A stretch of DNA of 8,233 nucleotides from the NCBI GenBank assembly GCA_002336915.1, contig DDET01000014.1, positions 1 through 8,233 on the forward strand, in the 5' to 3' direction. A program made the position numbers and the translations under genes. This DNA is from Bacteroidetes bacterium UBA1947 (GTDB lineage: Bacteria; Bacteroidota; Bacteroidia; Chitinophagales; Chitinophagaceae). Below are positions 1-5,607 of the stretch, piece after piece. Each line of letters opens with the position of its first letter. The first letter of the stretch is position 1. The notes beneath the pieces are model-generated. The model was not told the DNA's origin. It did no database searches and saw only the letters and a list, made by a program, of their open reading frames with translations.

Positions 1-24
1 TCGGTTCGACTCCGTTATTCTCCA
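1..24 (+). tRNA. 3' end of a tRNA gene (5' part outside window)
   Basis: The first bases read as a tRNA T-arm and acceptor strand. The T loop TTCGACT (5-11) is flanked by GG and CC, then comes the 3' acceptor strand ATTCTCC (17-23) and an A discriminator at 24. The terminal CCA would not be encoded, since CA follows at 25-26. The second T-stem pair visible here is a U-U mismatch (1 with 15). A terminator hairpin follows at 33-53, as expected for the end of a tRNA transcript. The anticodon lies upstream of the window, so the amino acid cannot be named. This copy could itself be a remnant. Confidence 0.55.
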
Positions 25-32
25 CAAGCTTT

Positions 33-53
33 AATCGCCTTCGGGCGATTTTT
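33..53 (+). terminator. Intrinsic terminator after the tRNA
   Basis: A perfect 7-bp stem (33-39 with 44-50) closes a TTCG tetraloop at 40-43 and runs into a T-tract at 49-53. It lies 9 nt after the tRNA discriminator base, so it is the likely terminator of that transcript. Confidence 0.7.
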
Positions 54-71
54 GCGTTTGGGGCTAGGGCG

Positions 72-89
72 TCCCGATAGCTATCGGGA
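72..89. repeat. 18-bp perfect palindrome
   Basis: The sequence TCCCGATAGCTATCGGGA is its own reverse complement over all 18 bases. It lies between the two tRNA-end copies, where the anticodon arm of the second copy would be expected. I recall this palindrome as recurrent between genes in Bacteroidota, but that is memory and has not been checked. It could be a small mobile palindromic repeat or a protein-binding site. Confidence 0.7.
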
Positions 90-90
90 A

Positions 91-119
91 GGTCATCGGT
101 TCGACTCCGTTATGCTCCA
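91..119 (+). pseudogene. tRNA 3' remnant lacking its 5' half
   Basis: This stretch has the T-arm (stem from 95, T loop TTCGACT at 100-106) and acceptor 3' strand ATGCTCC (112-118) with A119 as discriminator. A complete tRNA would need a 5' strand GGAGCAT and D and anticodon arms upstream. None is present in bases 25-90, where the first copy's terminator and the 18-bp palindrome lie instead. It is therefore a tRNA fragment rather than a functional gene. The acceptor strand differs from the first copy at one base (19/114). Confidence 0.6.
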
Positions 120-127
120 CAAGCTTT

Positions 128-148
128 AATCACCCTCGGGCGATTTTT
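128..148 (+). terminator. Degraded copy of the tRNA terminator
   Basis: This is the second copy of the hairpin at 33-53. Two substitutions leave an A-C mismatch in the stem (132 with 141) and a changed loop (135-138), while the T-tract 144-148 is intact. It may still terminate weakly. Its decay fits a copy no longer under selection. Confidence 0.45.
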
Positions 149-152
149 GCCT

Positions 153-185
153 TTTGCACCCCGTCATCTTTTTTGCATTAATTTG
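153..185 (+). promoter_or_regulatory. Candidate Bacteroidota-type promoter for the kinase cluster
   Basis: TTTG at 153-156 is followed, after 21 nt, by TTAATTTG at 178-185. This resembles the Bacteroidota primary-sigma consensus of TTTG, a spacer of about 19-21 nt, and TAnnTTTG; one base of the -7 element differs. Transcription would start around 190, giving a leader of roughly 10-15 nt before the ATG at 203. No Shine-Dalgarno sequence precedes that ATG. The call rests on motif matching alone. Confidence 0.4.
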
Positions 186-202
186 CCCCCTGTTTAATAC
201 CC

Positions 203-994
203 ATGAGCATCAAACCCGAAATAAGAAGTGTAAACGTAACACGCTACGTAACCCCCCTGCGCGAGGGAGGCTCCATGCCTGCCATTGCGGAGGCCGATGA
301 TGGCTTCCTGTACGTACTTAAATTTCGCGGGGCTGGCCAGGGAAAGAAAGCCCTGATCGCTGAGCTCATAGGCGGCGAAATAGCCCGTGCCCTCGGCTTA
401 AAAATGCCGGAGATCGTATTCGCTAACCTCGATACAGCCTTTGGCCGCACCGAACCCGATGAAGAGATACAAGACCTGCTCAAAGCCAGCGTAGGGCTTA
501 ATTTGGCAGTACATTATCTCTCAGGTTCCATCACCTTCGACCCCACAGTTACAAAAGTAGATCCCCTGCTCGCATCAAAAATAGTATGGCTCGACTGCCT
601 GCTGCTGAATGTCGACCGCACCTGCCGCAATACAAACATGCTGCTATGGTATAAAGAGATCTGGCTCATAGACCACGGAGCAGCCCTCTATTTCCATCAC
701 TCATGGGACAATGTGGACGATAAAGCCACAAAGCCTTTTGCCCAGGTAAAAGACCATGTACTATTACCGCAGGCAAGCGAACTGGATATGGTAGATAATG
801 AATTCACGAAGATACTTACCGGCGAACTAATAAATAATATTGTCTCTTTAGTCCCCGGTGAATGGCTGGACAACGATTCACCATTCGCTTCGACAGAAGA
901 ACACAGAAAGGCTTACGTACAATTCTTAACTTCACGTGTTGCCCATTCGGCAACATTTGTAAAAGCAGCAGAAGATGCCCGGGCAGCTATTTGA
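203..994 (+). CDS. HipA-like (HipA_2-type) protein kinase
   Basis: This 263-residue protein looks like a compact kinase of the HipA fold. A Gly/Ser-rich loop (EGGSMPAI, 21-28) precedes the presumed ATP-binding Lys40 in LYVLKF. Helix C-type glutamates follow (Glu54/Glu59). The catalytic loop NVDRTCRNTN (136-145) supplies Asp138 and Asn143/Asn145, and IDHG (156-159) provides the metal-binding Asp157. All expected catalytic residues are present. At 263 residues it is far shorter than E. coli HipA (about 440) and lacks the N-terminal subdomain. The ATG at 203 is the only sensible start and has no Shine-Dalgarno sequence. Its end overlaps the DUF3037 gene by 20 nt, which suggests translational coupling. 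Known HipA kinases phosphorylate glutamyl- or tryptophanyl-tRNA synthetase and are neutralised by a partner; the substrate here is unknown. Family call is firm; toxin role is inference. Confidence 0.88.
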   Translation: MSIKPEIRSVNVTRYVTPLREGGSMPAIAEADDGFLYVLKFRGAGQGKKALIAELIGGEIARALGLKMPEIVFANLDTAFGRTEPDEEIQDLLKASVGLNLAVHYLSGSITFDPTVTKVDPLLASKIVWLDCLLLNVDRTCRNTNMLLWYKEIWLIDHGAALYFHHSWDNVDDKATKPFAQVKDHVLLPQASELDMVDNEFTKILTGELINNIVSLVPGEWLDNDSPFASTEEHRKAYVQFLTSRVAHSATFVKAAEDARAAI

Positions 995-1358
995 GTACGC
1001 CATAATACGCATAGTGCCACGTGTGGAACGCGAAGAGTTCCTAAACGTGGGCGTGGTGCTGTATTGTGCCGGCCAAAAATTCCTGCAGGCTAAGTTCGAG
1101 CTGGACAAACCACGCCTCAACGCTTTTTCCGAAAAGCTGGACATCGCCGAAGTAGAAGATTACCTCAACGCCTTCGGGCGCATATGCAAAGGCGACAAAG
1201 ACAGCGGCGCTATTGGCAAGCTGCCCACAGCCGAGCGCTTTCGCTGGCTTACCGCCACCCGTAGCACGGTAGTGCAAACCTCAAAAGTACACCCCGGCCT
1301 ATGCGACGACGCAGCCGAAATGCTGGAACGCCTCTATACACAAATGGTGCTTCAGTAA
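975..1358 (+). CDS. DUF3037 family protein, partner of the HipA-like kinase
   Basis: This 127-residue cytoplasmic protein has no signal peptide or membrane segment. It matches DUF3037 as I know the family: an N-terminal strand block with YAIIRIVPRVEREEFLNVGV (8-27), and a C-terminal RFRWLTATRSTVVQ block followed by KVHPGLCDDAAEMLERLY (from about residue 88). No catalytic motif is evident and its function is unknown. It starts inside the last codons of the HipA-like kinase gene, in another frame. I recall HipA_2-type kinases and DUF3037 proteins as frequent neighbours. An antitoxin, substrate adaptor or replacement for the missing HipA N-terminal subdomain are the simplest guesses, none of which the sequence proves. 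The helicase gene follows after 12 nt with no terminator. Confidence 0.85.
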   Translation: MPGQLFEYAIIRIVPRVEREEFLNVGVVLYCAGQKFLQAKFELDKPRLNAFSEKLDIAEVEDYLNAFGRICKGDKDSGAIGKLPTAERFRWLTATRSTVVQTSKVHPGLCDDAAEMLERLYTQMVLQ

Positions 1359-1370
1359 ATTATACCACGA

Positions 1371-3278
1371 ATGGATTATTTCAAACAGCTACTCGACTTA
1401 CTGAAGATAGAACGTGATGAAGATAAACGCGCCTATCTGGAGCAGACGAGAACATCTTCGGTAAACGAGCGCCGTGCCGCTGGTCTTACCTGGTATCCCA
1501 TAGCCATCAGGGGCACCGAACTCAGCCGGGCAGACTATATCACTGTAGAAGTGGAGCGGACCACCAATACCGATATCGTCCACCAGTTACGCTTTGGTGT
1601 TTCAGCCATGCTCTTTTCCAATCACGATCCACAGAACGATCACCTGGAAGGCACCATTACTTTTGTAGGTGGCAATAAGCTAAAAATATCCCTGCGCACC
1701 GATGAGTTGCCCGAATGGGCAAGCAATGGCAAGCTCGGCATTGACCTCCTATTCGACGACAACAGCTACGACGAAATGCAGAATGCCCTCAGGCTGGCCA
1801 TGAAGATGGAAGGCGAGGAAAAGGAAGCACGTTTGATAAATATCCTCACGGGCAAAAATAAACCCACATTCAATACCGATATCCCCTTATACAATAACCC
1901 GCGCCTGAACAGCACACAGCAGGCTGCAGTAAATAAAATAATACAGGCCAACGAACTGGCGGTAGTCCACGGCCCACCCGGCACCGGTAAGACCACTACA
2001 CTGGTGCAGGCCATAAAGACACTCATAAAGCAGGGTGATAAAAAAATACTGGTAGTTGCACCCAGCAACACCGCCGTCGACTTACTGAGTGACAAGCTAT
2101 CAGAGGAAGGATTGAACGTCCTGCGCGTAGGTAACCCTGCAAGAGTATCAGAACGCTTAATGGCCTTGACGCTTGATAGCAAAATGGCCGCACACAGTAC
2201 CACGAAGGATATTAAGCGCTTAAAAAAGCAGGCCTCCGAGTTCAAGGACATGGCACATAAATACAAGCGCAGCTTTGGCCGTGCCGAGCGCGAGCAGCGT
2301 AAAGCCCTTTTTGACGAGGCTTATAAGATCATGAAAGACGTGGACAAGATGCAACAATACATTATCGATGATGTAGTTGCCAAAGCACAAATAATAACAG
2401 CCACACCCGTAGGCAGCAATCACTACACTGTCCGCGACCTGAAATACAATACTGTAGTAATAGACGAGGCTGGTCAGGCCCTCGAACCTGCCTGCTGGAT
2501 ACCCATACTAAAAGGAAAGAAGCTCATCCTTGCCGGCGACCATTGCCAGCTACCGCCAACCATCAAATCGGAAGAGGCCGCAAAGAGAGGACTGAAAATT
2601 ACACTGCTCGAAAAATGTATTCAATTGCATCCCGAAGCTGTCGTACTCCTCGAAGAGCAGTACCGCATGAACGAGACCATCATGGGCTACTCCTCAAAGG
2701 TATTTTATGACGACAAACTGAAAGCGCATGAATCGGTAGCCAGGCACCTGCTGCATGATGGCGCAACAGCACTTGAGTTCGTGGACACCGCAGGTTGCGG
2801 CTTCGAGGAAAAGAACGAACAAACAAGTATCTCCAACCCCGAAGAAGCGGCGCTCCTTTTCAAGCACCTTACACAACTTGTTGCCGACTTAAGCACACAC
2901 TACACCAAAGATAATTTCCCTGCCATCGCCGTCATATCCCCCTATCGCGAACAGATATATGTGCTAAAGGAGCAGTTGCTCCATTCACCTGAACTCCAGG
3001 TATACGGCAACAAAATAGCCGTCAACACCATCGACAGTTTCCAGGGCCAGGAGCGCGACATAGTCTACATCAGCATGACACGTAGCAATAGTAATGGCAT
3101 CATAGGCTTCCTATCCGATATCCGCCGCATGAACGTGGCCATGACCCGTGCCCGCAAAAAACTTGTAATAGTAGGCGACAGTGCCACCTTATCCCGACTG
3201 CCCTTCTATGCCGGTTTCATAGCCTACGCCGAAAGCCACGATGCCTACAAAAGCGCATGGGAATACATGGATGTGTGA
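1371..3278 (+). CDS. UPF1/IGHMBP2-type superfamily 1 DNA/RNA helicase
   Basis: This 635-residue ATP-dependent helicase has the full SF1B set. It shows the Q-motif region LNSTQQAAV (179-187), Walker A GPPGTGKT (201-208, Lys207) and motif Ia VVAPSNTAVDLL (228-239). Motif II is DEAGQ (365-369) and motif III GDHCQLPPT (389-397). QYRMN (430-434), VISPYREQ (521-528), motif V VNTIDSFQGQER (551-562) and motif VI RMNVAMTRAR (586-595) follow. Residues about 50-130 probably form the 1B beta-barrel typical of UPF1/SMUBP-2, and the charged helical stretch 275-335 the stalk. No nuclease or zinc-finger domain is visible, so it is a stand-alone helicase. Substrate (DNA, RNA or hybrid) cannot be told. It probably shares a transcript with the HipA-like/DUF3037 pair. 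Similar helicases are widespread in Bacteroidota, so the linkage may be incidental. Confidence 0.92.
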   Translation: MDYFKQLLDLLKIERDEDKRAYLEQTRTSSVNERRAAGLTWYPIAIRGTELSRADYITVEVERTTNTDIVHQLRFGVSAMLFSNHDPQNDHLEGTITFVGGNKLKISLRTDELPEWASNGKLGIDLLFDDNSYDEMQNALRLAMKMEGEEKEARLINILTGKNKPTFNTDIPLYNNPRLNSTQQAAVNKIIQANELAVVHGPPGTGKTTTLVQAIKTLIKQGDKKILVVAPSNTAVDLLSDKLSEEGLNVLRVGNPARVSERLMALTLDSKMAAHSTTKDIKRLKKQASEFKDMAHKYKRSFGRAEREQRKALFDEAYKIMKDVDKMQQYIIDDVVAKAQIITATPVGSNHYTVRDLKYNTVVIDEAGQALEPACWIPILKGKKLILAGDHCQLPPTIKSEEAAKRGLKITLLEKCIQLHPEAVVLLEEQYRMNETIMGYSSKVFYDDKLKAHESVARHLLHDGATALEFVDTAGCGFEEKNEQTSISNPEEAALLFKHLTQLVADLSTHYTKDNFPAIAVISPYREQIYVLKEQLLHSPELQVYGNKIAVNTIDSFQGQERDIVYISMTRSNSNGIIGFLSDIRRMNVAMTRARKKLVIVGDSATLSRLPFYAGFIAYAESHDAYKSAWEYMDV

Positions 3279-3294
3279 ATGTTATAAATGAGTA

Positions 3295-3386
3295 AACCCC
3301 GGAGGGGTTAAACGTGAATAGCCCCGGATGCAATCCGGGGTACACAAGCCCATACACACGCAACCCCGGCAGGGGTTGAACATTTC
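3295..3386. repeat. Intergenic three-hairpin repeat, copy A
   Basis: The 92-bp unit holds three palindromes. AACCCC/GGGGTT (3295-3300 with 3304-3309) has a 3-nt loop. CCCCGGAT/ATCCGGGG (3322-3329 with 3333-3340) has loop GCA. CAACCCC/GGGGTTG (3361-3367 with 3372-3378) has loop GGCA. The first hairpin starts 17 nt after the helicase stop codon, so it could trim or end that transcript, although no T-tract follows. Copy B lies 178-179 bp away. Function is unknown; I recall similar CCCCGGAT-type palindromes scattered through Bacteroidota genomes. Confidence 0.8.
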
Positions 3387-3394
3387 GACTTTTT

Positions 3395-3425
3395 CCATTG
3401 AGTCTCTCGGTAGAGGACTCAATGG
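3395..3425. repeat. Strong hairpin between the two repeat copies
   Basis: CCATTGAGTC (3395-3404) pairs perfectly with GACTCAATGG (3416-3425). After a 1-nt bulge the stem continues with CTC/GAG around a GGTA loop. No T-tract follows on the plus strand. On the minus strand an A-rich/T-rich tract is also short (TTTTT at 3390-3394 reads as A's). It is unrelated in sequence to the flanking repeats and differs from a typical terminator. Confidence 0.6.
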
Positions 3426-3473
3426 TTCGCGAGGAGCACAATGCTGCTATCCGCACGCAAACGCACCATAGAT

Positions 3474-3564
3474 AACCCCGAGGGGTTAAACGTGAATAGC
3501 CCCGAATGCAATCCGGGGTACACAGGCCCATACCCACACAACCCCGGCAGGGGTTGAACATTTC
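3474..3564. repeat. Intergenic three-hairpin repeat, copy B
   Basis: This copy is in the same orientation as copy A and differs by one 1-bp deletion in the first loop and four substitutions. The first stem is extended here (TAACCCC/GGGGTTA, 3473-3479 with 3482-3488). One substitution places an A-C mismatch in the middle stem (CCCCGAAT against ATCCGGGG); the third stem is unchanged. Most changes fall outside the stems, which fits selection on structure, although two copies are too few to prove it. Confidence 0.8.
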
Positions 3565-3592
3565 CACCACACAGATATGCGACGGCACTTAT

Positions 3593-3710
3593 AACTGGCG
3601 CGAGTTTTTAGCATGGCCATGAGCACGGCTAACTCGTATCACATTCAAATCAGCCGGTTTGCAACCGGGATTGGCTTGATGCGCTGATCAGGATCGCGTG
3701 GCCGCCACTT
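3593..3710. other. Self-folding ~118-bp intergenic element, unknown function
   Basis: The two ends pair with each other: AACTGGCG (3593-3600) with CGCCACTT (3703-3710), one C-C mismatch. Inside, CGAGTT/AACTCG (3601-3606 with 3631-3636) encloses the palindrome CATGGCCATG (3612-3621). CCGGTT/AACCGG (3654-3659 with 3663-3668) has loop TGC and is extended by AATC/GATT (3648-3651 with 3669-3672) across a 2-nt bulge. A palindrome CTGATCAG (3684-3691) follows. The branched architecture suggests either a small non-coding RNA or a non-autonomous mobile element such as a REP-like or IS200-type end pair. There is no open reading frame worth calling. Pairings are seen by eye; no folding energy was computed. 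Confidence 0.5.
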
Positions 3711-3722
3711 CTACTAAAAAGC

Positions 3723-3744
3723 AAAAAACCGCGCATCGCGGTTT
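3723..3744 (-). terminator. Intrinsic terminator of the T9SS cargo gene
   Basis: AAACCGCG (3726-3733) pairs perfectly with CGCGGTTT (3737-3744) around a CAT loop. Read on the minus strand, the hairpin is followed by a T-run (3723-3728) and, after GC, another T-run (3716-3720). It begins 31 bp after the stop codon of the minus-strand gene at 3776. On the plus strand the trailing sequence CCTGTTTGTTTT is less T-rich, so any termination of helicase transcripts here would be weaker. Confidence 0.8.
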
Positions 3745-3775
3745 CCTGTTTGTTTTCATGGCCCATATTTTATTG

Positions 3776-5437
3776 TCATCGGCTTATCACAAGGCTTGTA
3801 TTCTTTCTTAGCTGCGTGTACTTATTATCGCTGTACGTAACATTGTACACTCCGTTCGGCAAGCTGCCTACATTTATCTCCGTTCTGTTGTTCTGCACAT
3901 CCCTAGTCAATAGGGTTCTTCCCATCACATCCAGCACACGTATCGTTCCGTGTATATCGTTATAGCCCCTTATCACTACGGTTACTTTATCATTGGCAGG
4001 GTTGGGATATGCATTTAGTGCTGTCAAACGTTCAATGCGATTTACATCTAGCACACTATCCACATGAAAGGTATCGGTAACCCGGCTGCAGAAGCTGGTG
4101 TAGGTCACCCAGTACACACCTGTTTCAGTTACGTTCAGCGAGTCGGTAGTATCACCGGTATTCCATTGGTAAGTATAGAATCCCATGGGCGCATGCAGTG
4201 TCAGGTTGCCACTCATGTTCAGGTCAGTGTTTGTATTGGTATAGGTAGTGTCTTGTCCCGGCCTTACAAATTCATTAGGCAGATCGCCATTACCCAGCGT
4301 TACAGGCTGTGCCGATACCAGTGCGGCATGCACATAATTGCAGGCCAGCCCTGCAAGGTCAGGATCGTTTACGCAGCCTATTGTATCATGCTGCGGCCCC
4401 ACGGGCGAGTAGGGCATCCTTACATATATCTTACCATCCGGCGCAAGCTTGGCATCGAACACAGCTGTGCCGGCATCGTACAAGGTGTCAATAAGCGTCT
4501 TAGACGCAACAATAGCTGCAGTATTAGGCTGGTTCAGGTCAAACTGGTCAAGTGCTCCGTTACCACCTGCAAAATGCAGTGTATACAATTTCCTCCCGTT
4601 GGGCGAAAAGCATGCGGATATGATTTCAGCCAGTGAGTCTATTACTATTGGGTTCGATACCACGCCCGTTGCCTGGTCAAAATCATACAGCTCGCAACCG
4701 TATAAACCAAACAGCCAGTTGGCAGTAACGATCCTTGTATAGTCGGGCGATACCCTCATTTTCCCCAGCGCGTACGACATGGGGTCGGGCATATTACCCA
4801 CAGTCGATATTACAGGCGTGGCAGCAATGCCGGTATCGTTTATATTGTAGGCCTTAAATGCATTGTCGCCCACATTATGTACCATCAGCCACATATCACA
4901 ATGCGCACCCGGTATGGCTATCATCTTTTCGCCCGTCAGCATCGAGTCTAGTTTTATATTTTTTTGCCCCGTCACTACATCACCCAGTCCGCCGTCCAAC
5001 GTCATGTCCACCACGCTATAGTACAGGCGCGCAGCATTACCATCCCCATTTAGAAAGTCAGTAGTACTTTCTATCGAGAATATATAATACTGGTTATGAT
5101 TGCTCAGCACCGGTATGATCAGTTGGCCCTGCGAAGCCTGCAATCCGTTTGCATTTGAGAAATAAGGTGCCGAAAGCCCAAAGCCATTTGGCATCACCTG
5201 GTTATTCCTGTTCCATACAGTATCTCCCTGCGTATAGAATAGAAGTTGCCCGCTGGCATCGCACACATTCGCGCTGCCGCCTAGTGTGCGTATCGCTGTT
5301 GGTATCAGCACCGGGTTGCCGCTGTTAAAGTCCAGGCCCAATGAATCGCCAAAGGCCCATACATTATTTTCATTTTGTGCCACTGCAGCATCGGCTAATA
5401 GGATGATCGTCCCGATAAGTAGAAATAGTTTTTTCAT
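3776..5437 (-). CDS. Exported beta-propeller-like protein with T9SS sorting domain
   Basis: This 553-residue protein is secreted. A Sec signal peptide, MKKLFLLIGTIILLADAAVA (1-20), ends in a good AVA|Q cleavage site. Residues ~25-390 match a Bacteroidota repeat-propeller type: WAFGDSLGLDF (27-37), GQLLFYTQGDTVWNRN (63-78), then blade-like motifs FSPNGRKLY (278-286) and LAPDGKIYV (331-339). Residues ~405-460 (FYTYQWNTGDTTDSLNV) look like an Ig/PKD-type module. Residues ~472-553 are a type A T9SS C-terminal domain: AYPNP, VLDVMGRTLL, LPNGVY and the final KNTSLVISR. The protein should cross the outer membrane through T9SS and be released or anchored at the surface. No enzyme motif is visible; binding or adhesion is a guess. 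An in-frame ATG at 5476 exists, but ATG 5437 places the signal peptide correctly. Confidence 0.88.
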   Translation of the reverse strand: MKKLFLLIGTIILLADAAVAQNENNVWAFGDSLGLDFNSGNPVLIPTAIRTLGGSANVCDASGQLLFYTQGDTVWNRNNQVMPNGFGLSAPYFSNANGLQASQGQLIIPVLSNHNQYYIFSIESTTDFLNGDGNAARLYYSVVDMTLDGGLGDVVTGQKNIKLDSMLTGEKMIAIPGAHCDMWLMVHNVGDNAFKAYNINDTGIAATPVISTVGNMPDPMSYALGKMRVSPDYTRIVTANWLFGLYGCELYDFDQATGVVSNPIVIDSLAEIISACFSPNGRKLYTLHFAGGNGALDQFDLNQPNTAAIVASKTLIDTLYDAGTAVFDAKLAPDGKIYVRMPYSPVGPQHDTIGCVNDPDLAGLACNYVHAALVSAQPVTLGNGDLPNEFVRPGQDTTYTNTNTDLNMSGNLTLHAPMGFYTYQWNTGDTTDSLNVTETGVYWVTYTSFCSRVTDTFHVDSVLDVNRIERLTALNAYPNPANDKVTVVIRGYNDIHGTIRVLDVMGRTLLTRDVQNNRTEINVGSLPNGVYNVTYSDNKYTQLRKNTSLVISR

Positions 5438-5554
5438 AAAAGAATATTTGGTGAAGAACTGGCTTGCAAATAGCATTTAAGCCCTTACATGCTCTTACTA
5501 AGTTAAGCCTAATCAAAGGCCTTAGATGCTGGGCCTGCGCTCATTTCCGTCAAA

Positions 5555-5572
5555 ATGAGTGTTTTCACTCAT
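5555..5572. promoter_or_regulatory. 7+7 bp palindrome in the divergent promoter region
   Basis: ATGAGTG (5555-5561) and CACTCAT (5566-5572) form a perfect inverted repeat around TTTT. It lies 36 nt upstream of the sensor kinase start and about 117 nt upstream of the minus-strand T9SS gene. No T-tract follows, so an operator is more likely than a terminator. The rest of the 170-bp divergent region (5438-5607) shows no gene or RNA that I can support. Confidence 0.4.
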
Positions 5573-5596
5573 GCCGCTCCTCTGTCTCTTTTTTAG

Positions 5597-5604
5597 TAAC
5601 TTTA
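5597..5604 (+). promoter_or_regulatory. Possible -7 element at the sensor kinase start
   Basis: TAACTTTA fits the Bacteroidota TAnnTTTG element except for its last base. It ends only 3 nt before the chosen ATG at 5608, so a transcript starting from it would be leaderless or nearly so. No TTTG is found about 20 nt upstream. It may be a chance match in an A/T-rich stretch. Confidence 0.25.
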
Positions 5605-5607
5605 AGG

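Larger units (their letters stand above)
1..150 (+). repeat. Direct repeat of tRNA 3' end plus terminator (1-55 and 96-150)
   Basis: Bases 1-55 recur at 96-150 with an exact 95-bp offset and three substitutions (19/114, 37/132, 40/135). The unit covers the T loop, the acceptor 3' strand and the terminator hairpin. The 40 bp between copies (56-95) do not resemble a tRNA 5' half. A duplicated tRNA 3' end is the usual footprint of a tyrosine-recombinase attachment site, but no integrase is visible here. Unequal recombination between neighbouring tRNA genes is an alternative. Confidence 0.75.

Noticed and set aside
61..119. Complete second tRNA gene
   Set aside because: No GGAGCAT acceptor partner, D arm or 7-nt anticodon loop is found upstream; the palindrome at 72-89 cannot form a standard anticodon arm.
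203..1358. Classical hipBA toxin-antitoxin operon
   Set aside because: There is no HipB-like helix-turn-helix gene upstream or downstream, and the kinase lacks the HipA N-terminal region; only a HipA-like/DUF3037 pair is supported.
1766..2266. Minus-strand open frame of 166 codons inside the helicase gene
   Set aside because: It lies opposite the Walker A region of a clear helicase and is hydrophobic only as a by-product of the reverse frame.
3295..3564. CRISPR array
   Set aside because: There are only two units, each ~91 bp with internal palindromes and one 87-bp gap; no short regular repeats with uniform spacers and no cas genes are present.
3217..3588. Minus-strand open frame of 123 codons across the intergenic repeats
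   Set aside because: It is a translation of the two hairpin repeats (the same peptide phrase appears twice) and runs into the helicase 3' end; no start signal or known domain supports it.
4064..4636. Plus-strand open frame of 190 codons antisense to the T9SS gene
   Set aside because: It is a shadow of a well-supported gene on the other strand, with no recognisable domain.
5438..5476. Upstream ATG start for the T9SS protein
   Set aside because: It would place 13 residues before a textbook MKKLFLL signal peptide; ATG 5437 gives a normal signal peptide.
5464..5607. Upstream TTG start for the sensor kinase
   Set aside because: The added 48 residues precede an obvious signal peptide, cross the palindrome at 5555-5572 and show no protein-like pattern; ATG 5608 is preferred.
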